Assembly (NCBI GenBank): GCA_963839365.1
Contig: CAWIUT010000010.1
Coordinates: forward strand, 310,001-374,000
From: DASSKA01 sp963839365
GTDB lineage: Bacteria; Actinomycetota; Actinomycetes; Propionibacteriales; Nocardioidaceae
Reading direction: 5' to 3'
Length of the DNA: 64,000 nucleotides
Shown: positions 33,972-41,742 of the stretch, in pieces
How positions within the stretch are numbered: position 1 is the stretch's first letter
Layout: each line of letters begins with the position of its first letter
Made by a program: the position numbers and the translations under genes
The notes under the pieces: model-generated
Seen by the model: the letters and a program-made list of their open reading frames with translations, nothing else
Told to the model about the DNA's origin: nothing
Databases searched by the model: none

Positions 33972-35351
33972 ATGGCGCGGATGGTGGCGCAGGAGCCGTC
34001 AGCGTCGCTGCTCGCGGTCGCCGGCCTTGAGGACGCCGAGCGTCGGGCGGGTGGATGTGCCCAGCCGGTGCGACTGCGGGGGCAGAAGCGGCTGGTGAAC
34101 ACGAGCACCGGCGAGGTGACGACGCTGCATGACTCCGCGGGCGAGCTGGACGGGGTGACCTATGTTCGCTGCCGGGACCGGCGGGTGTCTCGTTGTCCTT
34201 CGTGCAGTGCGGAGTACAAGGGGGACGCCTGGCACCTGATCATGTGCGGACTCGCCGGTGGGAAGGGGATCCCCGCGTCGGTTGCGGAGCATCCGTGCAC
34301 GTTCGCCACGCTGACCGCGCCGTCGTTCGGTCCGGTGCACGGGCTGCGCGCGAAGGGGCCTTGCCGGGCCCGCCGGGACAGGCCGTTGTGCACGCATGGT
34401 CGACCGCTCTGGTGCGCGAAGCGGCACCAGCCGGAGGACCCTGAGCTTGGTCAGCCGCTGTGCATGGACTGCTACGACTACACCGCCCACGTGCTGTGGC
34501 AGTGGCACGCCCCGGAGCTGTGGCGCCGGTTCACCATCGCGCTCCAGCGCGAGCTGGCCCGGAAGGTCGGTATGTCCGTGGCCCGGTTCCGGAAGGCCTG
34601 CCGGATCTCCTACTCGAAGGTGGTGGAGTTCCAGGCCCGCGGCGTCATCCACGTGCACGTGCCCATCCGGCTCGACGGCCCGGACGGTCCCGACGGCGCT
34701 GGACCGGGCCCGGAGCTGACGACCACGGACCTCGAGGAAGCGATTGTCCGGGCAGCCGCCCACGTCACGGTGGACACGCCTCCGGTGGACGGCGGGGCAG
34801 GCTATCGGCTGCGGTGGGGGAGCCAGGTCGACACCCGCCCGATCACCGACACCGCGCATCGGAACTCCGGTCGGGGAGCGGTGCTGCTGCATCCGGAGCG
34901 GGTCGCTGCCTATCTGGCCAAGTACCTGACCAAGACCACCGAGGACTTCGGCCTGACCGGGCGGGTCCGTTCGGTCATCCAGGCCCGGGCGGTGGGCGCG
35001 TCCCCGCATGCGGTGCGGATCATCGCCACTGCTGTGCGGCTGGCCGGCCAGCACCAGAGCCTCGCTCGGCTCCGCGACAACTTGACGACGCTGGGGTACC
35101 GGGGGCACCCGATCACCAAGTCCCGCGCCTACTCGGTGACCTTCGGGCAGCTGCGTCGTCTCCGCCGGCTGCACCGCCGCCGGCCCGCTGCGTTGGCGCC
35201 GGACGCGGACGTGCGTCAGCTGCTCGACGTCGACGAGGCGCCCGAGGGGTTCGAGATCGTCTCGTCCTTCGTCTATGTGGGGCGCGGCTACCTGGACCTG
35301 GCCAGTGCTGCCGCCGCCGTCACCGCTGCATCGCTGGCCCGGGCACGCTGA
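33972..35351 (+). CDS. RepSA-like replication initiator
   Basis: A 459-residue initiator related to pSAM2 RepSA, which drives rolling-circle replication of actinomycete integrative elements. An N-terminal zinc-type cluster reads CPSCSAEYKGDAWHL (about residues 75-89). LTAPSFGPVHGLR is a first conserved motif. The metal-binding two-His motif is in RGVIHVHVPIRLDG (about 222-235), and the probable catalytic Tyr lies in AAYLAKYLTKTTEDFG (about 312-327). The order and spacing are those of the family. ATG 33972 is used; an in-frame GTG about 30 bases upstream is possible. xis and int follow in the same direction. Confidence 0.88.
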   Translation: MARMVAQEPSASLLAVAGLEDAERRAGGCAQPVRLRGQKRLVNTSTGEVTTLHDSAGELDGVTYVRCRDRRVSRCPSCSAEYKGDAWHLIMCGLAGGKGIPASVAEHPCTFATLTAPSFGPVHGLRAKGPCRARRDRPLCTHGRPLWCAKRHQPEDPELGQPLCMDCYDYTAHVLWQWHAPELWRRFTIALQRELARKVGMSVARFRKACRISYSKVVEFQARGVIHVHVPIRLDGPDGPDGAGPGPELTTTDLEEAIVRAAAHVTVDTPPVDGGAGYRLRWGSQVDTRPITDTAHRNSGRGAVLLHPERVAAYLAKYLTKTTEDFGLTGRVRSVIQARAVGASPHAVRIIATAVRLAGQHQSLARLRDNLTTLGYRGHPITKSRAYSVTFGQLRRLRRLHRRRPAALAPDADVRQLLDVDEAPEGFEIVSSFVYVGRGYLDLASAAAAVTAASLARAR

Positions 35352-35403
35352 CGCGGCTATGGCCCTGACGAAGGAGGTTGGTTCTCTCGGGAAGGACAGT
35401 CGG

Positions 35404-35610
35404 ATGCAAGTGCAGGTGGAAGAAGCGATCGGGAAGCCGCTGCGTGAGCTGTGGACCATTCAGCAGGTGTCGGACTTCCTGACCGTGCCAGTTGGGACGC
35501 TCTACCAGTGGCGGTACAAGGGCTACGGACCACCGGCCTGGAAGGTTGGGAAGCAGCTCAGGTACGACGCGGCCGCCGTACGTCGGTGGCTTGTCGAGGA
35601 AGTGGCGTAG
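35404..35610 (+). CDS. xis: Excisionase (MerR-type helix-turn-helix, Xis)
   Basis: A 68-residue DNA-binding protein. The helix-turn-helix runs ELWTIQQVSDFLTVPVGTLYQWRYKGYGPPAWKVG (split; key residues IQQVSDFL, TLYQW, GYGPP, KVGKQLRY), followed by RRWLVEE. This is the excisionase pattern next to integrases of pSAM2-type elements. ATG 35404 is chosen because GGAAGGA precedes it by seven bases. An upstream in-frame ATG at 35359 would add 15 residues. It lies between rep and int and ends three bases before int, so xis and int are cotranscribed. Confidence 0.88.
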   Translation: MQVQVEEAIGKPLRELWTIQQVSDFLTVPVGTLYQWRYKGYGPPAWKVGKQLRYDAAAVRRWLVEEVA

Positions 35611-35613
35611 CAG

Positions 35614-36759
35614 GTGGCGATCGAGAAGCTGGTCCTGGAGAGCGGGCGGGTGACCTGGCGCGCACGTTGGCGTGACGACAGGAACCGGCAGAGGTCGAAG
35701 TCCTTCCGTCGGAAGATCGACGCGGAGCGGTTCAAGACGTCGCTGGAGCATGCGAGGCACTCCGGCGCGTACGTCGACCCGGCCGCCGGCCGTGTGACGC
35801 TGGGGGAGTGGTCCGAGCGCTGGCTGGCGGCGCAGCTGCACCTGAAGCCGAAGACCCGGGCGTCGTACAAGTCCCTGCTCGCGACCTGCGTGCTCCCGCG
35901 TTGGGGCAAGGTGCAGATGGGTCGGATCACCTTCGGTGGCGTCGCCGAGTGGGTGAACGAGATGCAGCGTGAAGGGCGCTCGGCGTCTCGGGTCCGGCAG
36001 GCCTACCACCTGCTGACCGGGATGCTGCACGCCGCGGTCAAGGACGGGCGGCTACCGAGGAACCCAGCGATCGGCGTCGACCTACCGCGCTTGACTCCGG
36101 TCCGGCGGCGATCCCTGCGCCATGACCAGCTGCACGCCTTGGCCGATGCCACCGGTCCGTATCGGGTCCTGGTGCTGACCATGGGCTACTGCGGACTTCG
36201 TTGGGGCGAGGCGTCCGCGCTGCGAGTCCATGCGGTCGACCTGGAGCGGGGCCGGCTGAACGTCACCGACGCCGTGACGGAGGTGAACGGTGCACTCGTC
36301 TTCGGCACGCCGAAGTCGCACCAGGCGCGCTGGCTGCCGGTGCCGGCCTTCCTCCTCGAGGAACTGGGCCGGGTAGTCGCGGACAAGGGACCCGATGACC
36401 TGGTGTTCGCCTCGCCCCAGGGCGCGGTGCTGCGGGTCGCGAACTTCCGCCGTGGGTACTTCGACCGGGCCGCCAGGCAGGTTGGTGTTCCCGGCCTGGT
36501 CCCGCACGAGCTGCGGCACACCGCCGCGTCCCTGGCCATCTCGGCCGGGGCGAGCGTCAAGAGCGTGCAGCGGATGCTCGGCCACGCCTCGGCGACGCTC
36601 ACCCTGGACCGCTACGGCCACCTGTTCCCGGACGAGCTCGACGACGTGGCGCGGCGCATGGACGAGGCAGCCCGCCGAGCGGGTGTGTACAGAACGGGTA
36701 CAAATTCGGATCCGGCGCTGTTCGAGACCGATGGGCAGGTGACCGAAAATGCGGTCTGA
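35614..36759 (+). CDS. int: Tyrosine site-specific integrase of element III
   Basis: A 381-residue tyrosine recombinase. An N-terminal arm-binding domain (about residues 10-60, WRARWRDDRNRQRSKSF) and SAM-like core-binding domain (about 65-150) precede the catalytic domain: first Arg in GYCGLRWGEASAL (near 195), the HxxR box HELRHTAASLAIS (near 302) and the His and nucleophilic Tyr in MLGHASATLTLDRYGHLF (near 325-342). All catalytic residues are present. GTG 35614 begins three bases after xis. The stop lies 17 bases from the tRNA 3' end, the position expected of an integrase beside its own attachment site. Confidence 0.95.
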   Translation: MAIEKLVLESGRVTWRARWRDDRNRQRSKSFRRKIDAERFKTSLEHARHSGAYVDPAAGRVTLGEWSERWLAAQLHLKPKTRASYKSLLATCVLPRWGKVQMGRITFGGVAEWVNEMQREGRSASRVRQAYHLLTGMLHAAVKDGRLPRNPAIGVDLPRLTPVRRRSLRHDQLHALADATGPYRVLVLTMGYCGLRWGEASALRVHAVDLERGRLNVTDAVTEVNGALVFGTPKSHQARWLPVPAFLLEELGRVVADKGPDDLVFASPQGAVLRVANFRRGYFDRAARQVGVPGLVPHELRHTAASLAISAGASVKSVQRMLGHASATLTLDRYGHLFPDELDDVARRMDEAARRAGVYRTGTNSDPALFETDGQVTENAV

Positions 36760-36776
36760 CCTGCGGTTTTACTGGG

Positions 36777-36849
36777 TGCCCCCGGCAGGATTCGAACCTG
36801 CGACGCACGGTTTAGGAAACCGACGCTCTATCCCCTGAGCTACGAGGGC
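36777..36849 (-). tRNA. tRNA-Arg (anticodon CCT)
   Basis: The minus strand reads GCCCTCGTAGCTCAGGGGAT and onward through an anticodon loop TTCCTAA to the T-arm GCAGGTTCGAATCCTGC and acceptor CGGGGGC-A. D-stem GCTC/GAGC and T-stem pair fully; the anticodon stem has one T-T mismatch at its base. CCA is not encoded exactly. It reads AGG codons. The 3' half serves as the attB/attR site of the neighbouring elements. Confidence 0.95.
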
Positions 36850-37103
36850 AACGCATGACTGAAACCTACGCTGTAGGCCTCGCTGCAACCCATGCGGGAA
36901 CCCCGGCCGGGTCGGCCATGCTCTGGCAAGGGTAGTCGACGAGCCGGTCGACAGACGGGCTGGTCGACCCTCCGCCAAGTCTCGGATGCCGTGGTCAGCC
37001 AATGCTTGGCATGCCGGCGTTCGTTGGCTCGTTGGATGGCCTCCATACGGCCGTTCGCTCCGGCGCGTTGTGCGTCGAGGCCTGGCTCGGCCGCCGCGCC
37101 GGG

Positions 37104-37832
37104 CTACCGGACGACGCGGGTGTCCGTGGCCCCCTCGCGCACCCGGGTGTCCGGGGCCGGCGCCGCGGTGAAGGCCTGAGCGGAGCGCGCGTAGGAGTTC
37201 TTGATGTGGCTGAGCATCGCGCCCTCGGCGGCATCCGCGTCGCAGGCACGGATTGCTTCCCAGATGCGGCGGTGCTCCGCGATGGTGACCAGCCCTTCCG
37301 CGTCGACCTGGTAGAGACGGAAGACGTGCAGGTGGCAGTGCACCTGGTTGTAGGCCTGGCGGACCACCTCGTTCTCGGTGGCGGCCAGCACCAGGTCGTG
37401 AAACCGGGTGTCGTGCAGCAGCAGCTGCTGCCGGACTTCCTTCTTCTGCGATGCGGTCTGCTCGAACGCATTCAGCTCCTCGTCGAGCTTCTCGGCGGGG
37501 TTCGTGAGCCGGTCCGCCGCCGCGGAACGGGCTGCCCAGGGCTCTACGAGCAAGCGAAACTCGAAGACCGAGCGCAAGCCTGCAAGGTCGAGCATCTCCG
37601 TGGTCCGATAGCCCTTGCCGGGGGTGTAGACCAGCAGGTCATCGCCCTCGAGGCGTTGCAGCGCCTCGCGCACCGGGGTCTGGGACACCCCGAGCTTGCG
37701 GGCGACGGCGTCGATGTTGATGCGCGTGCCGGGCGGAATCTCGCCGTCCAGGATCGGCATCCGCAGCGCGGCGTACACCTTGGCGACGGCTGGCCCGGAC
37801 TCCGAGGCCAGGGCTGGTTTCGATGTGGACAA
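37104..37832 (-). CDS. GntR/FadR-family transcriptional regulator
   Basis: A 242-residue regulator. The N-terminal winged helix (about residues 15-80) has GTRINIDAVARKLGVSQTPV as the helix-turn-helix and REALQRLEGDDLLVY as the wing. The C-terminal all-helical FCD domain (about 90-220) has FEFRLLVEPWAARSAA and metal or effector ligands in DTRFHDLVLAA and AEHRRIWEAI. The start is a TTG at 37832 directly after AAGGAGGGGG, a clear ribosome site. A 12-base palindrome lies 21 bases upstream. It is divergent from the fuconate dehydratase operon and probably represses it until a sugar-acid inducer binds. Confidence 0.92.
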   Translation of the reverse strand: MSTSKPALASESGPAVAKVYAALRMPILDGEIPPGTRINIDAVARKLGVSQTPVREALQRLEGDDLLVYTPGKGYRTTEMLDLAGLRSVFEFRLLVEPWAARSAAADRLTNPAEKLDEELNAFEQTASQKKEVRQQLLLHDTRFHDLVLAATENEVVRQAYNQVHCHLHVFRLYQVDAEGLVTIAEHRRIWEAIRACDADAAEGAMLSHIKNSYARSAQAFTAAPAPDTRVREGATDTRVVR

Positions 37833-37852
37833 CAGCCCCCTCCTTGCGCTTA

Positions 37853-37864
37853 ATCGTGCACGAT
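37853..37864. promoter_or_regulatory. Palindrome, candidate GntR operator
   Basis: ATCGTGCACGAT is a perfect 12-base palindrome just upstream of the GntR gene ribosome site. Its position suggests autoregulation. No second copy is seen near the dehydratase start. Confidence 0.5.
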
Positions 37865-38016
37865 CCTAGGGAAGTGTAGAGCGTCAACGGGTTCCCATAA
37901 GCCACGAGGAAGTGTGGCACTGCCTGCCTCATGTGTCATGTGATGCGGTCGATCTCCCGTTGGAATGTGCCGCTTTTGGGTGTCTCGTACCGAATCTAGC
38001 CACCGCCCCCAGGGGG

Positions 38017-38045
38017 TTGACCTGTGACCCAAGGCACTATAGGTT
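38017..38045 (+). promoter_or_regulatory. Promoter-like sequence for the fuconate dehydratase operon
   Basis: TTGACC (38017-38022) and TAGGTT (38040-38045) are separated by 17 bases, about 40 bases before the GTG start at 38085. TATAGG occurs at 38038 and again near 38055, which may be a direct-repeat regulator site overlapping the promoter. Confidence 0.55.
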
Positions 38046-38084
38046 CCAATCCGTTCATATAGGATCAATTGAGAAGGTGTATCC

Positions 38085-39425
38085 GTGGCCAAGGTACTAT
38101 CGGTCGCTACCCAGGACGTGCGCTTCCCGACGTCCCTGGAGCTGGACGGCTCGGACGCGGTCAACGTGGACCCTGACTACTCCGCCGCCTACGTCACCGT
38201 GACGCTCGACAACGGCGAGCAGGGCCATGCCTTCGTGTTCACCTGCGGGCGCGGCAACGAGATCGTCACCCACGCGATCGACGTCTACGGGAAGCTGCTG
38301 GTCGGGCGGGACGGCGACGAGCTGGTCGCCAACCTGGGTGAGGCGTCCAGGCGGCTGATCCACGACTCACAGCTGCGCTGGCTCGGCCCGGAGAAGGGCG
38401 TCACTCAGATGGCCTGCGGCGCGCTGGTGAACGCGCTCTGGGATATCCGGGGGCGTCGAGAGGGTAAGCCGCTGTGGCTGCTGCTCAGCGAGATGCCGGC
38501 CGAGGAGATCGTCGACGCGATCGACTTCACTCACATCCGTAGTGCGCTCACGCCCGAGCAGGCCCGCGACCTCTTGCGCCGGGGCGACCAGGGCAAGGCC
38601 GAGCGGATCGCCGAACTTCAAACGGACGGGTACCCGGCTTACACCACCTCGCCTGGCTGGCTCGGCTACAGCGACGAGAAGTTGGTCCGCCTCTCCAAGG
38701 AGGCGGTCGCGGACGGTTTCCCGATGATCAAGCTGAAGGTGGGCGGCAGCCTCGAGGACGATCGCCGGCGGCTGGCACTGGTGCAGCGCGAGGTGCCCGA
38801 GGCGTTGTTCGCCATCGATGCGAACCAGCGCTGGGACGTCGACGACGCGGTGGCCTGGGTCCACGCCTTGGCCGAGTTCGCGCCGTACTGGATCGAGGAG
38901 CCGACCAGCACCGACGACATCCTCGGGCATGCGGCGATCCGCCGTGAGGTCGCGCCGATCAAGGTGGCGACCGGTGAGGCCGTGCACAACCGGATCATGT
39001 TCAAGCAGCTGCTGGAGGCCGAGGCGATCGACGTAGTGCAGCTGGACGCGACCCGGGTGGGCGGGATCAACGAGAACCTCGCCATCGTGCTGCTTGCCGC
39101 CCGCTTCGGGATCCCGGTCTGCCCCCATGCCGGCGGTGTCGGTCTCTGCGAGCTGGTGCAGCACTACTCGTTCTTCGACTACGCCGCGGTGACCGGCACC
39201 CTCGAGGGCCGGTTCATCGAGTACGTCGACCACCTGCACGAGCACTTCGCCGAGCCGGCCAGGGTGCGAGACGGTCGCTACCTCACGCCAACCCGGCCGG
39301 GCACCGGAGCCGAGATGCTCGCCGGGTCCCGGGAGCAGTGGACCTTCCCGGACGGTCCCGGCTGGCGTTCGGTCGGCGAGCGGGCGGCCACCACCTCTCC
39401 ACACATCACCCCGGCCGAAGTCTGA
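38085..39425 (+). CDS. L-fuconate dehydratase (enolase superfamily)
   Basis: A 446-residue enolase-superfamily dehydratase that should convert L-fuconate to 2-keto-3-deoxy-L-fuconate; related enzymes also take D-arabinonate and similar acids. The active-site Lys is in FPMIKLKVGG (near residue 218). The metal ligands follow: Asp in FAIDANQRWD (near 246), Glu in IEEPTSTDDI (near 271) and Glu in KVATGEAVHN (near 300). The catalytic base His is in PVCPHAGGVGLCELVQH (near 350), and the EYVDHLHEHF tail is specific. The whole protein follows human ENOSF1 and Xanthomonas FucD closely. GTG 38085 follows GAGAAGGTG. It heads the catabolic operon and is divergent from a GntR gene. Confidence 0.93.
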   Translation: MAKVLSVATQDVRFPTSLELDGSDAVNVDPDYSAAYVTVTLDNGEQGHAFVFTCGRGNEIVTHAIDVYGKLLVGRDGDELVANLGEASRRLIHDSQLRWLGPEKGVTQMACGALVNALWDIRGRREGKPLWLLLSEMPAEEIVDAIDFTHIRSALTPEQARDLLRRGDQGKAERIAELQTDGYPAYTTSPGWLGYSDEKLVRLSKEAVADGFPMIKLKVGGSLEDDRRRLALVQREVPEALFAIDANQRWDVDDAVAWVHALAEFAPYWIEEPTSTDDILGHAAIRREVAPIKVATGEAVHNRIMFKQLLEAEAIDVVQLDATRVGGINENLAIVLLAARFGIPVCPHAGGVGLCELVQHYSFFDYAAVTGTLEGRFIEYVDHLHEHFAEPARVRDGRYLTPTRPGTGAEMLAGSREQWTFPDGPGWRSVGERAATTSPHITPAEV

Positions 39426-39468
39426 CCGGCTCTCCAACTCGGCATCACCTCTCATCGAAAGGATCAAC

Positions 39469-40299
39469 ATGGTTGGGCTAAGGAAGAAGCTCCTTGTCGG
39501 CGTCGCGGTCGCGCTGACCTTCGCGGCCGCGGGCTGCACCTCGAGCAACGCTGCCACCGGGGGTTCCGGCGGCCAGGGGCCGTCCCAGAGCCACCTGCAG
39601 CGGGTGCTCAGCTCGCACAAGATCCGGATCGGTGTGCAGACCGAGGCCGCGCCGTGGGGCGTCCGGGAGTCGAACGGCAGCTACCAAGGCTTCGACATCG
39701 ACATCGCCAAGGCGCTGGGCAACGCGCTGGGCGCCAAGGTCCAGTTCGTCGCGGAGACCAACGAGAGCCGGATCCCCTCTATCCAGGCCAACAAGGTCGA
39801 CGTGGTGATCGCTTCGTTCACCGCCACGGACGACCGGGCGCAGCAGGTCGAGTTCACCGTCCCCTACGCCGCCGGTGGCACCATGATCGCGGTCCCGAAG
39901 AACAGCCCGATTCACAGTTACGCCGACCTGGCTGGCAAGTCTGTCTCCGCCAGCCGCGGCAGCATCGGCGAGTCGATCCTGCAGCAGAAGTTCCCCAAGG
40001 CGAAGCCGGCCCTCTACAACAGCTTCGCCGACTCGGTGCAAGCGCTGAAGAGCGGCAAGGTTGACGCCCTGATCGAGAACAACGTGATCGTGCCCGAGCT
40101 GGTGGCGAAGGATTCGAGCCTCCGGGTGCTCCAGGGCCCGGTGCTGAACCCCTCCCTGATGTCGTTCGGTATCCAGCAGGGCGACCAGATCTGGCTCAGC
40201 TACCTCAACAACTTCATCCGCAACTACAACGTGTCGGGGGAGAACGACGCCTCCAGCAAGAAGTGGCTGCACCAGCCCATGCCGTCCTTCCTGAAGTAA
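39469..40299 (+). CDS. Substrate-binding lipoprotein of polar amino-acid-type ABC importer
   Basis: A 276-residue solute-binding lipoprotein with a signal peptide ending in AAAGC (lipobox Cys near residue 23). Family 3 (SBP_bac_3) motifs are present: IRIGVQTEAAPWG, GFDIDIAKALGNALG (near residues 75-90), the binding-loop Arg in ESRIPSIQANKVDVVIASFT and ERAQ-like DDRAQQVEFTVPY. The family normally binds amino acids through the Arg and Asp residues, which can equally hold the carboxylate of a sugar acid. It lies inside a sugar-acid operon, 43 bases after the dehydratase, so an aldonate ligand is a reasonable inference. A stem-loop follows. Confidence 0.9.
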   Translation: MVGLRKKLLVGVAVALTFAAAGCTSSNAATGGSGGQGPSQSHLQRVLSSHKIRIGVQTEAAPWGVRESNGSYQGFDIDIAKALGNALGAKVQFVAETNESRIPSIQANKVDVVIASFTATDDRAQQVEFTVPYAAGGTMIAVPKNSPIHSYADLAGKSVSASRGSIGESILQQKFPKAKPALYNSFADSVQALKSGKVDALIENNVIVPELVAKDSSLRVLQGPVLNPSLMSFGIQQGDQIWLSYLNNFIRNYNVSGENDASSKKWLHQPMPSFLK

Positions 40300-40309
40300 C
40301 CACTACGGC

Positions 40310-40349
40310 GGCAGGGCGGGGCTACTGGTAGCCAGGCGCCCGCCCTGCC
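40310..40349 (+). terminator. Intercistronic stem-loop between binding protein and permease genes
   Basis: GGCAGGGCGGG (40310-40320) pairs perfectly with CCCGCCCTGCC (40339-40349). The loop contains a second hairpin, GCTAC-TG-GTAGC. Such structures after binding-protein genes usually attenuate or protect the upstream message so that binding protein outnumbers permease. Confidence 0.65.
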
Positions 40350-40370
40350 CACGAACGGTAGGACCACGCC

Positions 40371-41042
40371 ATGACCTTCTACTTCGGTGACCTGCTGCCC
40401 TACAGCGGACAGCTGGCCGCGGCGCTCTGGACGAGCGTGTACATCACGCTGATCGCGATGGCCGTCGGCAGTGGCTTCGGTGTGCTGCTGTACGTCGGGA
40501 AAACCGGCTCCCAGCCGGTGCTCCGCCGGTTGAGCCGGTGGTACATCGAGGCGTTTCGCAACACCCCCTTGCTGGTGCAGCTGTACTTGATCTACTTCGG
40601 GCTGCCACAGGCCGGGCTGAACATGAACCCCACCTGGGCCGGCATCGTCGCGCTCACGTTGAACAACGCCGCCTACACCGCGGAGATCTACCGAGCCGGC
40701 TTCGAGTCGGTGCCACCCGGCCTGGTCGAGGCCGGACGAGCGCTCGGTATGCGCCGCGCGCAGGTGTTCCGCCACGTCGAGCTGATGCCCGCCAGCCGCA
40801 ACGTCTTCCCGGCGCTGACCAACCAGTTCATCCTGCTGTTCCTCGCGTCGTCCATCGCGTCGATCATCGGGCTTCCCGAGCTGATGAACGCGGTGCTGAA
40901 CATCAACAGCGAGACCTACCGCACCTTCGAGATCCTCACGGTCGGCGGATTGCTGTACTTCGTGGTCTCGCTGCTTCTGTCACTGGCTTCGAAGGCAGCC
41001 GAGTCGATCTTCTTCCGATGGGGGGTGAGCGCCCGTGCTTAG
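40371..41042 (+). CDS. ABC importer permease, HisM/GlnP-type (first)
   Basis: A 223-residue membrane permease with about five helices. The N-terminal LWTSVYITLIAMAVGSGFGVLLY is the usual first segment of this family. RNTPLLVQLYLIYFGLP (about residues 62-78) and the cytoplasmic EAA loop VEAGRALGMRRAQVFRHVELMPA (key residues EAGRALG, near 118-140) contact the ATPase. It starts at ATG 40371 after the stem-loop and overlaps the second permease by eight bases. Two related permeases imply a heterodimeric channel. Confidence 0.93.
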   Translation: MTFYFGDLLPYSGQLAAALWTSVYITLIAMAVGSGFGVLLYVGKTGSQPVLRRLSRWYIEAFRNTPLLVQLYLIYFGLPQAGLNMNPTWAGIVALTLNNAAYTAEIYRAGFESVPPGLVEAGRALGMRRAQVFRHVELMPASRNVFPALTNQFILLFLASSIASIIGLPELMNAVLNINSETYRTFEILTVGGLLYFVVSLLLSLASKAAESIFFRWGVSARA

Positions 41043-41742
41043 GTCGTTCAACTGGGGCGATTTCATCTCGCTCCTGCACGGTGCAGGCTGGACGATCCTG
41101 TTGTGCCTGGCTGCTGGCGTAGCCGGCATCGTGTTCGGGCTCGTTCTCGGGATCGCGGCCAGCTCGCCGAGCCGGATCGCTCGCCTGGTCGCGTCGGCCT
41201 ATGTCCTGCTGATCCGGGGCATCCCCCTGCTCGTCATCGTCTTCTTCGCCTACTTCGGCATCCCGCTGATGTTCCCCAGCGTCGACCTGCCTGCGTTCTT
41301 GACCGCAGTGATCGCGCTGACCTTGTTCGCCACGGCGTACATGGCCGAGATCTTCCGCGGCAGCATCAACGCGGTGCCGCGTGGCCAGACCGAGGCTGCG
41401 CAAGCGCTCGGCCTCAACTACGGCCACCGACTGCGGTGCGTGATCCTGCCGCAGGCGCTGAGGATCGCCGTCCCACCCGGTATCGGGTTCCTGATCGCAC
41501 TGATCAAGGACTCCTCGCTAGTCACCGTGATCGGCTTCGTGGAACTCACCCGCTCCGGGCAGATCGTCAGCAACCTGACCGCGGAACCGATCATCACCTA
41601 TCTCGTAGTGGCCGCCCTCTACTTCGTTGTCTGCTACGGAGTCTCCCGGCTGGGCGCCTGGTACGAGAACCGGAGCGACTCCCGCAAGGAGTCGCTCGAC
41701 ACCGACAAGCAACCCGCAGCCCTCCAGCTCGAAGGCGTCTGA
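41035..41742 (+). CDS. ABC importer permease, HisM/GlnP-type (second)
   Basis: A 235-residue permease partner of the preceding gene. LLIRGIPLLVIVFFAYFGIP (about residues 58-77) matches the family, and the EAA loop is TEAAQALGLNYGHRLRCVIL (about 119-138). The C-terminus is a charged cytoplasmic tail of about 30 residues. The GTG at 41035 lies within the end of the first permease gene and follows GGGGGTGAG. The stop is immediately followed by the ATG of the ATPase gene, so the transporter genes are translated as a unit. Confidence 0.93.
   Translation: MLRSFNWGDFISLLHGAGWTILLCLAAGVAGIVFGLVLGIAASSPSRIARLVASAYVLLIRGIPLLVIVFFAYFGIPLMFPSVDLPAFLTAVIALTLFATAYMAEIFRGSINAVPRGQTEAAQALGLNYGHRLRCVILPQALRIAVPPGIGFLIALIKDSSLVTVIGFVELTRSGQIVSNLTAEPIITYLVVAALYFVVCYGVSRLGAWYENRSDSRKESLDTDKQPAALQLEGV

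Larger units (their letters stand above)
28112..36776. mobile_element. Tandem array of three related integrative elements at tRNA-Arg(CCT)
   Basis: Four copies of the tRNA-Arg 3' end lie at 28112, 29405, 31877 and 36776 in the same orientation. The copies at 29405, 31877 and 36776 are each preceded by the 3' end of a pSAM2-type integrase gene and a common GAAAATG...CTGACCTG...GGTTTT lead-in. The three left copies are each followed 68-69 bases later by GGTGAGAATC(C/T)CGAA. The segments are 1.3 kb (I), 2.5 kb (II) and 4.9 kb (III). Only III has an intact integrase and a near-perfect att pair (43 bases, one mismatch). New elements enter next to the tRNA, so decay increases to the left as observed. 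Confidence 0.8.
31877..36776. mobile_element. Element III: minimal pSAM2-type replicative integrative element
   Basis: The 4.9-kb segment between att copy 3 and the tRNA encodes a metallo-beta-lactamase-fold protein, a RepSA-like initiator, a small excisionase and an intact tyrosine integrase in the canonical rep-xis-int order. No FtsK/TraB-type translocase, Kil/Kor or Spd genes are present, so self-transfer is unlikely. Excision and replication functions look complete. Confidence 0.8.

Noticed and set aside
28112..36849. CRISPR array or phage-defence island in the hotspot
   Set aside because: No regularly spaced short repeats and no recognisable defence-system proteins (nucleases, reverse transcriptases, STAND ATPases) are seen; the repeats are att copies.
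37853..38084. Riboswitch upstream of the fuconate dehydratase operon
   Set aside because: Only promoter-like elements and a short palindrome are visible; the leader is too short and lacks conserved riboswitch cores.
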